Position numbers and translations under genes: made by a program
Part shown: positions 21,630 through 33,765 of the stretch, piece by piece
Numbering within the stretch: position 1 is the first letter of the stretch
Layout of the letters: each line of letters opens with the position of its first letter
The notes under the pieces: generated by a model
Database searches by the model: none
Seen by the model: the letters and a program-made list of their open reading frames with translations, nothing else
What the model was told of the DNA's origin: nothing
Source: Bactericera cockerelli
Lineage: Eukaryota; Arthropoda; Insecta; Hemiptera; Triozidae
Length of the DNA stretch: 64,000 bases
Direction: 5' to 3'
Assembly: GCA_024516035.1 (NCBI GenBank)
Contig: CM044965.1
Span: forward strand, 451,683-515,682

Positions 21630-21917
21630 TTACAAGGGTAGGATTAGTTGGAATTTGTCATTGCATTCCACTTGTGTGTTGAAGACTTTTTTATTTTCTC
21701 TAAGAGCTTTCCTGATGTGGTAGGTTTCACGTATGCCAAGTTTAAAATAATTACTAGGTGAACAATTGAGGACCCGAACTTCACACAGACTGGTAGGAAT
21801 ATTATTTTCACACATATATTGAGCAAACCCACTTTTTTCTGGGTGGTTGTTACGAACCGAGCTGAAATGCTCTTTTATTCTAGTGTTGATAGCTCTGGAG
21901 GTTTTTCCTCCAGAGCT
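21630..21917 (-). pseudogene. GIY-YIG endonuclease C-terminus of a Penelope-like element
   Basis: An open minus-strand frame of about 95 codons. It starts inside a hairpin with SGGKTSRAINTRIKEHF, then SGFAQYMCENN and KLGIRETYHIRKALRENKK, and stops at 21630. The pattern GxTxR(x)4RxKEH followed by FAxH/Y and, 40 residues later, xExxxI matches the GIY-YIG nuclease found at the C-terminus of Penelope-like reverse transcriptases. The GIY and YIG strands and all of the reverse transcriptase are missing, so this is a relic. The assignment is from family knowledge; another GIY-YIG retroelement is possible. Confidence 0.65.
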
Positions 21918-21927
21918 ATCAACACTC
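21883..21927. repeat. Perfect 20-bp inverted repeat with 5-base loop
   Basis: agtgttgatagctctggagg, ttttt, then the exact inverse. One arm is coding for the endonuclease relic; the other abuts the inverted terminal block. Confidence 0.95.
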
Positions 21928-22273
21928 TGTGAACTTTTATACTTGTTTCCTTAATAATTATAACTGTTCATATTTCAAATTTCTGTCGAGTGAAGACAAG
22001 TGTTTTTCTTCTTTTTCTCAATTATGACGTTACTTGACAAAGTATCCCTCCTGCAAAAATATATAAAAAAGAAATTATTAGTTATGCTTTTCAAATATAG
22101 AAGTAACAGCCACTAATGTGCACATCGTCCAATATCAACACTGTCAGAACCATTGTTGGTCAAATAACCAATAAGCTCAACACCAACAACAACAAAATGA
22201 GTTTTACAAATAGAACTCTGATTAATGGCCAGATGCTGAGTTTGGACTTTGGAGCCCATCAAATGAATGGAAG

Positions 22274-22478
22274 GCCAGCGTCGATGGCGCGTTGAATACA
22301 CCGGTTCTCGTGGGATCACCGAAGTCAAGGAACGTCCAGCGAGGTGAAGATTTCTTGATGCTGGCATTCCGGCCCAACCCAGGATATGTGAGGTTAATGT
22401 GGGTGGCAGGTTTGTGAGTTTCCTGCTAATGTAGGGTAAAACCCAAGTCGTATATGACCATGCAGTTGAAAAACGACG
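22274..22478 (+). mobile_element. 5S-rRNA-derived SINE, nearly full length
   Basis: It starts gccagcgtcgatggcgcg, with the 5S-like gaatacaccggttctcgtgg and gatcaccgaagtcaagg. The tail ccatgcagttgaaaaacgac lacks poly(A). A minus-strand ORF of 128 residues across it is fortuitous. Confidence 0.85.
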
Positions 22479-22549
22479 GAATTGAGATATGCCGGGCATG
22501 CTGGGAAAAATTCAAGTTATTTTCTACATGCTGCGTTTTACAACTTTTT

Positions 22550-22740
22550 TTATCTAACCGAACGCAGTGAGCGAGCGAAGTGATCTCACTAAGTGAAATT
22601 CCGTTTTAACTGGACGATTTGGCTTTCGATTGTTTGTCTGTCTGTCTCTCTGTTCCGCGATAACTCCCGATTCTTCAAAATTGTTGAAAATGAGTATACA
22701 TGTTTATTGGGGTCTTAGAATAATTAATAAATGACAGGAA
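22550..22740. repeat. Probable dispersed repeat fragment
   Basis: ccgaacgcagtgagcgagcg followed by gtttgtctgtctgtctctct and ccgcgataactcccgattc has the look of a common interspersed repeat in insect genomes. I cannot name it. Confidence 0.3.
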
Positions 22741-23337
22741 TACGACCACATTGGCTGTATGGCAAATTCCCATGATAAGGAGATAACCAATGCCAAAAGA
22801 AAATAGTGAAAGTAGTCACATCATCAATTTTTCGTAAGGCTGCCAAATCGTCTAAAATAGTTGGGCTATAATAATTATGAAATGAATCATAATAATAATC
22901 ATGGACTTCATTTGATATGTTATAATGAAATTATTTGGAATTAAAAAAAGACTGACTGACAGAATTTGACCACACATAAAAAGGCCCCCCACAGCAAAGG
23001 CTGGTGTTATTCAGGCAGTATACAAACATAAAATCTGATATTATTTCGATCATAACTATTTGCCATGGCATGCACCTTTCTGGACGCGTGGCCCTACTAC
23101 AGACCCAAGTAAAGACTTAACCCTTGTTCGCAAAGACAGACGGTGGGTGAAGGAAAGGGAGGGAGGGGGGGGGGGTGTAATTAGCATATGAGTAGGGTCT
23201 AATTAAAATAAAAACAACTGTAGGGTCTCCCCCAAGGGATAAGAGAATAGAGGGGATTTTAGAAATGTTGTAAAAAAAGCGTCCTAACCCTTTTTTGAAG
23301 GTAAAACAAAACCCTTCTCTACTCTGTGGAAGGAAGA

Positions 23338-23342
23338 GAGAG

Positions 23343-23408
<66 letters not shown>

Positions 23409-23412
23409 AGGG
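23338..23412. repeat. GA microsatellite
   Basis: About 35 ga units with two gg interruptions. Two leucine/serine-rich minus-strand ORFs are artefacts of it. Confidence 0.95.
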
Positions 23413-24256
23413 TTGTAAACCCAAAATAGCAGCTTGCGCGGGCACCATGCCCCAGAAATCTCTTAGCATAAAGTAGGTTCACAATTAGCATATAGTTTGA
23501 AGAAAAAAAATTCGTAATTAGAATAAAAAAATCTGCACATTTTGTTAACTTGTTCAATCCTTCTCCAATTTATTTCGAATTCTTCTGGTATCCGAGCGGG
23601 TATTGTTTACCAAAAGATGACAACAAGTCGCATTCGGGAAAATTTGGATAAATAAATAAATATGCATACAACTACGACATTTTTCTGACTCTGAGACGCA
23701 TAAAAATATATTTGTTCAAAAAAGAATTTGTCCGAATCATAGAACATTTTTTAAGATTTTTGATGAAAATATTCAAGGAAATATGTAGATCATCTCTGAT
23801 ATACTGTATTGCTATAATAGCAAGAAATAAAAGGACAAGAACTTTCATTAGAACGTCTGTTAAGTTCAAACTAATAACACTAGCAACAGCTACTGTACAA
23901 GTTGCAAGTGAGATCATAAGCAATCATACAGCAACTTCCACTGAAGAGGACAGTGTCGTCTCTTTACCCAAGATGAACCAAAGGGTTGATGGCTCATTAA
24001 AATATATAAATATTAATAATATTATTAAAATTATTAATATACACAGAATTAATTGTAGCATGCATAACGATACGCTGTAATTAAATATGTAAATATATGA
24101 GTTTTTTCTTTCTATTAGTTAAAAGCCACACCTGCAGGGAGATTACAGTGTTTCAGATTTAGCGGCCTGCAGCGCGCCCTTTGCTCTAAATGCCTCTATA
24201 TAAAAAACCTTATTATTTATTTACTGCCCGAAAATGTTTTAGTCTTTTTAATCCAG

Positions 24257-24257
<1 letters not shown>

Positions 24258-24293
<36 letters not shown>
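24258..24293. repeat. Poly(T) run of about 36
   Basis: Could be the poly(A) of a minus-strand retroelement, but no recognised body is attached. Confidence 0.85.
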
Positions 24294-24378
24294 CTGCCAC
24301 ATTAATGTGTTCAAATTTTTAATTATATGAGAAACTGTCAGAGAAAATTGTAGAGATGGAATAATGAATTTTTCAGAC

Positions 24379-24603
24379 AAAAAGAAATCATCCTTCAGTC
24401 AGAAAGACGCCATCTTTTAGTAAGAAAAACACCATCTTTCAGTATGAAAAACGTCATCCTTCTGTTAGGAAGACATCATCTTTCTGTCAGAAAGACATCA
24501 TCTTTCTGTTAGAAAGACATCATCTTTCTGTTAGAAAGACATCATCCTTCTGTCAGAAAGACATCATCTTTCTGTCAGAAGGACGCCATCTATCAGAAAG
24601 AAA
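24379..24603. repeat. 22-bp degenerate tandem repeat with internal dyad
   Basis: The unit is close to cagaaagacatcatctttct. Each unit begins agaaagac and ends tctttctg, so neighbouring units can pair with each other. About ten units; the left half is more diverged. Confidence 0.9.
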
Positions 24604-24619
24604 TATTGACACTTAACTT

Positions 24620-25670
24620 ACAATCAAGCTCGGACTCACCTAATAAAATTATTGATTTAGTTGTTTCAGAATATTTTCAGATGTCTCAAAAAGATTTTCT
24701 GAATAAGTATGGCACTATTAAATGATTATTTAATAGTGGATATAGTTGTATAAATTTTGAGTAAATTATTGATGAGCTTTGAAATTTAAGACACTACCAA
24801 ATCAAACTAAAAAGGTACAAGAAGGTTTTTGACTGTTGTAGAATTGCGAATGTAGGAAAAACGCTATTCTACCATAATACCTATAAAACAATAATTATTG
24901 AAGAAATTAGTTTGAGATTTTTTGGAGATACATACAAGTAATTTTTTTATCTCAGAATATTTCGATATTGGAAAATTGATAAATACCTCGAAGAAGTGAT
25001 AAGTCCAGAAATGGGAGTGTATTTTTTGTGTATTACTTCAAAATACATACATTTTATTTGCTCCACATGTTTTTCTCTTATAATGACTAGCAAACTTGCT
25101 ATAATCTCTTGAGCAATTTCTATCCCTACCCACGCGTAACTGTGTCTTCATTTTTCTTCTTTTCATTAAAAACTCATTTTCCTCTCTTCTTAATTTTCTC
25201 TTCTTATTTCTCATCATCATTCTAATTTTTCCACGAGATCCTTTTCTTCTGCTCTCTAGCTCTCTCTTTTTTTTCATTATGAATAATTTAAACTAAAATG
25301 AGGAGAGGTTTCCCCCTCCCTCTCTCTCTTACTTTCTACGTAATGAGGAAAAAAATTCAAGATGGTGGAAATCTAACACAAAAAATAAATATCATTTTTA
25401 ATTTTGTACTTTTTTTTTTCTTCTTTTTAAAGAGATAAAATAGAGATGGAGAAGAGAGAAGAGGAAAAAAGAGAAAAATTAAAATAAAAAATTAAGAGAG
25501 AGAGGAAAACTGTCCTCTTCTTGGCATTAGCATCTCACTGGTGTTTTATTTTTTTTGCTCTTTTTCATAGGTGATTTAGAAAGTGGAATACATAAACGTC
25601 ATAAACATAGCCAATTGTTAAGTAGTGCAGGCACCAAAGGTAACTAACTAAAATCTAAAGGAAGATGTGA
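24620..25670. other. No recognised gene; purine/pyrimidine-rich tracts
   Basis: AT-rich sequence with ct/tct tracts at 25130-25330 and ga/aaa tracts at 25420-25510. Short low-complexity ORFs only. Confidence 0.55.
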
Positions 25671-25677
25671 TATCACA

Positions 25678-25785
25678 ATTACTCAAACCAGCTTTACTAA
25701 AAATTTGCTGAACTAGGGAATTGAACCATCGACCTCTGGTTAAGAGTCTGACGCCTTATTGACCAAACTACTGAGGTTCATAATT
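25678..25785 (-). mobile_element. tRNA-derived SINE, family B
   Basis: On minus: tgaacctcagtagtttggtc head with B-box ggttcaattccctag, then the family body ending ttgagtaattg. Confidence 0.65.
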
Positions 25786-25867
25786 AAATTTCTAAATTTT
25801 GTGATAAGGTTCAAAATATCAGCCTTCATCAGCTAGAGAGAGGACTACAAACAGAGAATAGCGACTA

Positions 25868-26065
25868 GCCAACCCTAACAAGAAAGGCTAGGTTCATATG
25901 TCACTTATTATAAAGAAAAGTCAAAGTTCTCACGATGGTTGATCGCACATAGAAATATGTGCTTCTGAACGAGCCAACTTTTCAACGAAAGTTCAACACA
26001 TGGGTTGAACCGTTAGTTGGTTTTTTTTTTAAATAACTTCCCCCAGCTGTAGCCAAGCTGGCTAC
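25868..26065. repeat. Dispersed repeat shared with 62045-62232
   Basis: Both copies hold tagccaaccctaacaag, then caaagttctcacgatgg, ttgatcgca, gaacgagccaactttt, and a final tagccaagctggctacaacagc or its variant. The order is the same. It is probably a retroelement or SINE tail. Confidence 0.7.
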
Positions 26066-28000
26066 AACAGCAACATCAGCAACTCCAGTTGATCAGGATA
26101 ATTACCTTGTTGAAACTAACGCTACACTTAAATTAGATAAAAGAACAGGACATAATGTTGATAAGAATATCAGGGAAATTTCAGAGTGCAGTCTAACTTT
26201 TCAAGTTTTAGGCTGATAGACTAAAATTTCAAGAGAAAAACATGTTATTGTAAAGATATGAACAAAGAAACACTCTGAGTCTCAACTTGTCACCAGCATC
26301 AAGTAAACAGGTTAGCACGGAAGAGGGTAGTATGATGAAAAAGAGAAGAGACAAGAAGAAGAAAGAGAAAGAAAGTAGAAGAAAAAAGTTGAATAAATTA
26401 TTTTCTGTAAAAAAAACTTGATAATGGAAGAGCAAAAGAGGAAGAGAGAGATTGTTGGTTTATAGCAGATGTCACAATGCTCAAAACAAGATCTGCCACA
26501 AGAAGATAACAGAGAAATTCGGCGATACCTTGGAAAGCTGAAGACCAATACTAAATCCAGACAGGAAGTAATTATTATGACAGGCCGGAATTAAGCACAC
26601 CGCTGTGTGAGGTGACGACCTGATGAAAACAAAGAGAAAGAATGGCCTGAGATTTATCTCTACACACTGTAGAGCCATACAAGCTACAGTAGTACAAAAT
26701 TCAATTTGATGAGATATTGGAGAAAAAAAGAAGAAAAAAGATTTTTTGTTAAGTTCTGCTATTAATCTATTGCCATCTATAATAACTGTCTTAATACCAA
26801 ATAAAAAGAGGGCTGTTGTGAACAAAATACAAGTCCTGCTATTGAATGATATGCTAAATGTGCAGTCACCAAGGTACATGGCCATCATCTTTCTGAAGGG
26901 TCTTGACAAAACTTCCTCTGCTTGGAGGCGAGGGTTCAGCATTAGCATTATCATTGCCATCAAGTTTTTCATTTTCTCTCTCGTTTTTACAAGTTTAATT
27001 AAACTTTCTTTCTTTTTTGCTGAAAGAGACGAATTTGAATTTTTTCCTCCTAAATAAATTCCCCACCCCTCTCTCTGATTAAATGCAGGAAGAGAGGAGA
27101 CGTTCTCTAAGTATCCCCAGATTTTTTAATGCTCTTTCTTTTTTTTCGCTCCCTCAAAGTTTTCTTTTTAATTTGTGAAAAGAAATGCGAGAGTCTTCAA
27201 GAGCTTTGCTCGTTGTGAACAGCAGCCATTTTTCTTGCTAGAATTTTAGAATATGTACTTATGGCAGAAATGTAAACTTTGTCAAGATGCTAGTCAAATA
27301 ATTTTAATTCTGTTTTCATTGAAATACTTACCTATGATTTTACTATTTTAGATACGGCACAACGAGAAATATCATAAGATCTTGTGTCATTTCTCTCTAA
27401 ATATATCTTCAGTGTTTTCGTTGAATTCAAAAGAGTCACATCTAAGAGAGCAACAAAGAATATCCTGTATGTTTTGTACATACAGTGTTTAGCCATGTCT
27501 TCATTATTTCATTTCACTAGTGATGTAACATTGTAACATGTACGCTGATCTTCAGGGGTAGTTACTCTCCTCTACCCTGAATTTGAGCAATAGCAAATAC
27601 AGAAAAATACTTGTAGTCTAATGTACAGCATTGTAGAGTACAACTAAAATTCTTTCAATGTGACTGACAACTCTTATTATTCATACCGGGATATAATCAA
27701 ATATCTTCGTTGGTCTTGTTCGACAGTCTAAATAAGGTACTTCTCAACTTTACTATGCACATGTTAAAAGTTCACTATCCTACAATCAAAAGCTCAAGTC
27801 TAAAAGCAAATACTCAATAAGAAACCAGGCACAAATCCACCACCAAATCTTCTCGTCCAATGAGAGCAAAGCTTGGAAATGAAGAGAAACTCACTCCAGC
27901 CTTCAGTCTAAAAACAATTAGCCAGACAATGCTTAATGAAAGCCTAGGCCACACCCCTCTGTTTTAATTACTCTCAGCCTGGCATGGCGCATGCTGGCAG
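26066..28000. other. No recognised feature
   Basis: AT-rich. The 163-residue minus ORF at 26481-26972 and the 103-residue plus ORF at 26746-27057 overlap each other, show no domain I recognise and have no splice or TE context. Confidence 0.5.
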
Positions 28001-28004
28001 CCCG

Positions 28005-28340
28005 CTCAGTCTCATTGGTAATGTCTCGCTTCTTGTTTTTAATTACTTTTGTTCTTGTACTTGGAGTTGTTTTAATTATTCCGGCAGGAGGGGACTCGTG
28101 TTCTATGTTTCATTGGTAAGTGCGCTGTTGATGATTGTTTTTAATTACTCCTCTTGTTCTTCATTTTCCTTGTCTTTGTGTGTTATGACAGGAGGGGTCG
28201 AGCTGTATTATCTGTTTCGTTATTTTCATTGGTAAGTGCGCTGTAGATGTTAATGATTGTTTTTAATTGTTCCTCTCTGTGTTTGACGAAGGGGCTTTGT
28301 TCTTCATTGTCTTTGTGTGTTCTGGGAGGAGATTTATTCA
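28005..28340. repeat. Degenerate tandem repeat, three units of about 100-120 bp
   Basis: ttggtaagtgcgctgt, gattgtttttaatt and ttcattgtctttgtgtgtt recur in order. Units start near 28012, 28110 and 28228 and differ by indels. Confidence 0.8.
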
Positions 28341-28985
28341 CAGTACAGTTCTGCTTTGGTTCCGGTAATATTCATGCATAGGTTTGTATTCGTTTCTTCC
28401 GAGTTTTTCTAAGAGTTATGGCATTGTGATCACTAATTAAATAATCTTCGTCTCGTTTAAAAATACATCATTATACAAACATACATTTTCCGGATGTGTC
28501 AAGTACTCTTACAGCGTATTTCTATATGTACAGAATATGTACATATCTTTAAAAATAGGCAATGTCTTCAAAGTTATTGAAAACCTCGCTTGCTGGAAAA
28601 GTTTGCTTGAGGCTTGAAAGCTTGGTATCATGAGGGAGAGCTTGAGAAAGCAAGCTTGAAAAAAATTGCTTGAGAAATTTCTAAATCCACAATTTCAAGT
28701 AACCACAATATTCAAAGATATGCAAAGGTGTTAAAGTACAATGTTTTATGAGTCACAAACGCGTAACCTATAAGATGTTGTAATGTTGTATATTGTGCAT
28801 ACACTTTCATAAGCTAGGTAAAAATACAACATAGCAAGATAGCAAGATGTAAGATGAAATATCAATGAATATTGGCCTGTACAGCCAAATCAATTACAAT
28901 TTAGTATCAATTAATTGTCCTGGAGAGTACAAACAGTTGATACTTTTCTAACATACCAAGCTACAGAACGAGATGTATGTATATA

Positions 28986-31336
28986 CAGGGTGGACCAAAA
29001 AAACGTTTACACCCGTTAATGGTAGATTACTGACGACATTTCCAGGCCGGATCTGCAATCCGTTTTTTCGGATTCGCCTTTATAACTGCACAAAGTGATT
29101 TTTTGCAACTTTCCGAAAAAGTCCGACTTTGGCTTATTCTTCAGGTCAGTACTTTTTTCCTGTTTAAGATGAGTTGATTCTGAACATTTCTGCAGAAAGC
29201 CAACAAAATTTCGATGTTTCTAGCTACACTACTTTGTTTTTTACGGTTTAGTTTGTCATATTTTTTTACACCTGAACAGAAAAAAACACACGAAAAAACA
29301 TTTTTACTAAATAAAACACTCGACATTTGTCCGAACAAATTTTGGCACAGACATGGGCAAGTTTGATAAAAGTTGGCGGCCGCCCCGAGGATGCAAAAAA
29401 ATAATTTTACGATTTTTTATCACGTGATCATCTGGGAAAAATTATTAGATGTTTGCCAAAAACTCTTCAAAAATCCTAAGAGTTTTCTAGCTGTAGACTG
29501 TGTAAGGGCGTCTTGTATTGTTTACAAAAATTGTTTACATTGCTTTTTTTGAATACCGCGGTCTCACATGCCTTCATCAGCCAGTTTAGGAAAATTCAAA
29601 TGATAAATTTCGTGCTCCTCAAATTGTCAGTGGTGTTAGCTAGATGTGGTAGTGCTAAGAGTGTTAGTCGCAAGAACGAAGTTCAATTCTCGATGGTCAA
29701 CATTATTTTACTTATAAAAAAAATCTGATGGAATATTTTATTCATATCTGTATCTGACCTGTTGTAACACCAACAACTTATGGTTTTTTTTGGGGGTAAT
29801 ACCATCTGTAAATTGAGTTATATCAGACACTATTGGTATCACAAAACACATGATTATTATTCATGTAATCCGATGAGAGACTGCCTTGATAGTGTAAGGA
29901 TGGTTTTTCTTATGCTTCCCAACGAGAGAAAAAATAAACTAGCAAATTTTCCAAACGAAAATAGAGTTTATGAAATAAATCCAGGTAAATATTTAGGTTC
30001 TTCTATCATAAACAATACTAATTAAATAACAAATATTTACCGATTGCCAACTCTTAATAGAAGTCTTGAAAAAAAAACAAGATAATATTTTGTAAAATTA
30101 ATAAACTTTTCAGTCTTTATTATGTTTTCTACTATTTTGATATAAACAAAAAGGTATTTAAAAAACATTTTGTGTTAGTATGTTCAATGAGAAACGATTA
30201 GACGCGCACGATTAGCTCAGTGGTAAGCTAGTCCACCCGGTCCGAACGCCAGACCCAGCAAAAAAATCATGACTACAAAATAAAAAAGACTGTTGCCAAG
30301 ACACAAATTTTTGAAACCAATGGTGACTTTAGTACCTTAGTTCTAACTCAGAACTGTCCCTCTACCTTCTTGCCTTTCTCTCTCTCCCTTCTCAATTCCC
30401 TCAGAGGAACTGTTGGAAGTGGCGTCCACCTTTCTCGATGCAAAAGTTGAACCTCTTCATCATCATGTTCCGTCGAATGTTGCAGAAGATTCCAGGTTTT
30501 TCTGTCAGGTCATCGAATGCCAACAGGATTCTTGCTACCAGATTTCGTAAACTATGTTTTTCACGTGATCCCAAATGTTCCTGTTGGCAACTCCATTATG
30601 CTAAATGCGTATCTGCTATTTCAGCATCCGAATGATAATAATGTAACTTGTACTAAAAAAACTCAAGAGGTTTACAGATAATATTTCATAGAATGCAGAA
30701 AAATATGCTTGAAAACTATCATCGAGAAACAAACAATCATTCATTTGACTGGCCTTTAATTAATTCCAAGGAAAATAATTATCAGACATAAATAGCTAAT
30801 TACTCTTTGAGTACAAGACTACCCTACACGTTCTACACTTTTAAGATTTTGAACATCATTTTTTGAGACTTACCTGGTTTGTTTACCCAGAAGATCACGT
30901 GATAAAAAATCGTAAAATTATTTTTTAGCATCCTTGGGTTGGCCGCCAACTTTTATCAAACTTGCCCATGTCTGTGCCAAAATTTGCTCGGGCAAATCTT
31001 GAGTGTTTCAAAGTGTAAAAAATTTACATGAGAATTTTTTTTCTATTCAGGTGTCAAAAAAGATGCCAAACCAAACCGTAAAAAACAAAGTAGTGTAGCT
31101 AGAAACATTGAAATTTTGTTGGCTTTCTGCAGAAATGTTCAGAATCAACTCATCTTAAACAGGAAAAAAGTTCTGAACTGAAGAATAAGCCAAAGTCGGA
31201 CTTTTTCAGAAAGTTGCAAAAAATCACTTTGTGCAGTTATAAAGGCGAATCCGAAAGAACGGATTGCAGATCCGTCCTAGAAATGTCGTCAGTAATCTAC
31301 CATTAACGGGTGTAAACGTTTTTTTGGTCCACCCTG
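28986..31336. mobile_element. Second TATA-flanked long-TIR element
   Basis: The ends cagggtggaccaaaaaaacg and cgtttttttggtccaccctg are perfect inverses. Arms extend for about 450 bp (28986-29435 and 30885-31336), with TATA at 28982-28985 and 31337-31340. The 1.4-kb interior carries tRNA-like relics near 29625-29700 and 30205-30265 but no transposase. Short ORFs in the arms are mirror images of each other in opposite orientation. Confidence 0.85.
30205..30265 (+). mobile_element. tRNA-like SINE head, degenerate
   Basis: gcgcacgattagctcagtgg with a weak B-box ccggtccgaacgcc; similar to the head at 10287. It lies inside the element at 28986-31336. Confidence 0.45.
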
Positions 31337-31339
31337 TAT

Positions 31340-31560
31340 AAATAAACTGGCCTGAAAGTAAAAACAATGGATACTCTTCCAGCATATCAAGGCAATGTAC
31401 AATATTGTACACAAAGGTATCAATAAATTTGGCCTGCAAAGTAAAAACAATGGATACTCTTCTAACATATCAAGCCATAGTACACAAATGTATAAATAAA
31501 TTGGCCTGCAAAGTAAAAACAATGGACTATTTCTCCTCGTACGCGCGAGTATGTTATGAT
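31340..31560. repeat. Imperfect tandem repeat split by the TATA-flanked element
   Basis: Three units with aaactggcctg/aaattggcctgcaaag, taaaaacaatggatactctt, caagc and gtacacaaatgtat. A diverged unit lies on the far side of the element at 28870-28980 (tacaaacagttgatactttt, ctaacataccaagc). Confidence 0.7.
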
Positions 31561-31589
31561 TATTACCTTCCAAGGTAAACTTTTAGAAG

Positions 31590-32400
31590 GGAGAAAATAT
31601 TATGAGCGAAAAAAGCGAAGGAAAAGAATAAAAAAACGGAATATAATAAGGAACTTTTATATGAAAATGGATCGAAAGGAGGAGGGAGGGGGGAAAGTAA
31701 GACGCAGGGGATAAGAAAGGGAAGGGGGATTTTTTTTTAATAGAAATGTCAACACACATATATTCCAAATTATAATATGTATGTTTGTTCAAGTTTCTTC
31801 AGTCCCGGCATTAGCTACTCTGCATATTAAATGAGAGGTGTTGACCATGACTATGCAAGTTTATGGTCCAAAACTTTACATAACATGTTAATTCAATAAA
31901 AATCCAGAGACAAGCACAGAACATCATAGATGGAAAATCTACCATTATTTCGGGGTGCAATTTTTCAGAGCGGTAGAAGTCCATACAGAATATCGTTACC
32001 ATAACGAAGATCAGGGTCGTCCAAAATTGAGCATCACACCAAATGAAGATGATACAAAGAAAATCATAGATACGGTTTATGTCAAGAACTTTAAATCAAA
32101 ATTTAAATGGGACTATTTTTCTAAGACATAAACAACTCAACCTAAACAGTTTGTTTAGAGAATCATGAATTTTGCACCGGAGACGAGATGAACTAAGCAT
32201 TCATTTCATGCCAAACACTCTTTTTCACTATCCAAGCAATCACGTTACTGAAGAGTGAGGAGTTAAAAAAACAGGAGAGAAAAAAATGTCATATGTAACC
32301 ATGGCAACCGTCATATATGGAATTTTAAATTATGAAATTATGAAGCAGAGAGAAAAAAGAAAAGATTTCTCTCAGTTTCCCTCACGTTTCGTTTCCTTCG
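31590..32400. other. No recognised feature
   Basis: AT-rich intron with a g-rich purine tract at 31670-31735. Confidence 0.5.
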
Positions 32401-32406
32401 CGTTTG

Positions 32407-33765
32407 CATATCCAGAATATACAGGAATATAACACAGGAGAACATTTGCATATCCAGAATATACAGGAATATAACACAGGAGAACATTTGCATACCAAGA
32501 ATATACAGGAATATAACACAGGAGAACATTTGCATACCCAGAATATACAGGAATATAACACAGGAGAACATTTGCATACCCAGAATATACAGGAATATAA
32601 CACAGGAGAACATTTGCATACCCAGAATATACGGGAATATAACACAGGAGAACATTTGCATACCCAGAATATACAGGAATATAACACAGGAGAACATTTG
32701 CATACCCAAAATATACAGGAATATAACACAGGAGAACATTTGCATACCCAGAATATACAGGAATATAACACAGGAGAACATTTGCATATCCAGAATATAC
32801 AGGAATATAACACAGGAGAACATTTGCATACCCAGAATATACAGGAATATAACACAGGAGAACATTTGCATACCCAGAATATACAGGAATATAACACAGG
32901 AGAACATTTGCATATCCAGAATATACGGGAATATAAAACCGGAGAACATTTGCATACACAGAATATACGGGAATATAACAGCGGAGAACATTTGCATACC
33001 CAGAATATACAGGAATATAACACAGGAGAACATTTGCATACCAAGAATATACAGGAATATAACACAGGAGAACATATGCATATCCAAAATATACAGCAAT
33101 ATAACACAGGAGAACATTTGCATACCCAGAATAGACAGGAATATAACACAGGAGAACATTTGCATACCCAGAATATACAGGAATATAACACAGGAGAACA
33201 TTTGCATATCCAGAATATACAGCAATATAACACAGGAGAACATTTGCATACCCAGAATATACGGGAATATAACAGCGGAGAACATTTGCATACCCAGAAT
33301 ATACAGGAATATAACACAGGAGAACATTTGCATACCAAGAATATACAGGAATATAACACAGGAGAACATATGCATATCCAAAATATACAGCAATATAACA
33401 CAGGAGAACATTTGCATACCCAGAATAGACAGGAATATAACACAGGAGAACATTTGCATACCCAGAATATACAGGAATATAACACAGGAGAACATTTGCA
33501 TATCCAGAATATACAGCAATATAACACCGGAGAACATTTGTATACCAAGAATATAAAGCAATATAACACAGGAGAACATTTGCATATCCAACATATACAG
33601 GAATATAACACAGGAGAACATTCGCATATCCAGAATATACAGAAATGTAACACAGGAGAACATTTGCATACCCAGAATATACAGGAATATAACACCAGAG
33701 AACATTTGCATACCCAGAATATAACACAGAAGAACATTCGCATATACAGAAATACAACACAGGTG
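32407..33765. repeat. 42-bp minisatellite, 31 full units plus a partial one
   Basis: The unit is catacccagaatatacagg, aatataacacaggagaacatttg with few substitutions. As 42 is divisible by three and units lack stops in several frames, four overlapping ORFs of 457-514 residues span the array on both strands (for example repeats of HTQNIQEYNTGEHL on plus). None has a non-repetitive domain. Seven-unit blocks of 294 bp are duplicated in tandem (about 32950-33243 and 33244-33537). Most unit junctions contain ATTTGCAT. Confidence 0.97.

Larger units (their letters stand above)
21370..22025 (-). mobile_element. Penelope-like element fragment with inverted ends
   Basis: The core is a GIY-YIG endonuclease fragment (separate entry). 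A block of about 97 bp (aagaaaaacacttgtcttca ... aagtataaaagttcacagag) at 21370-21467 recurs inverted at 21928-22024. Next to the left block is the typical Penelope repeat sequence acatgtttcgcctactcctg and ggcattttcaagaca. Inverted partial copies are characteristic of Penelope-like elements. Confidence 0.7.

Noticed and set aside
26481..26972. 163-residue minus-strand ORF as a nested gene
   Set aside because: No recognisable domain, biased composition in part, and it overlaps another ORF on the opposite strand.
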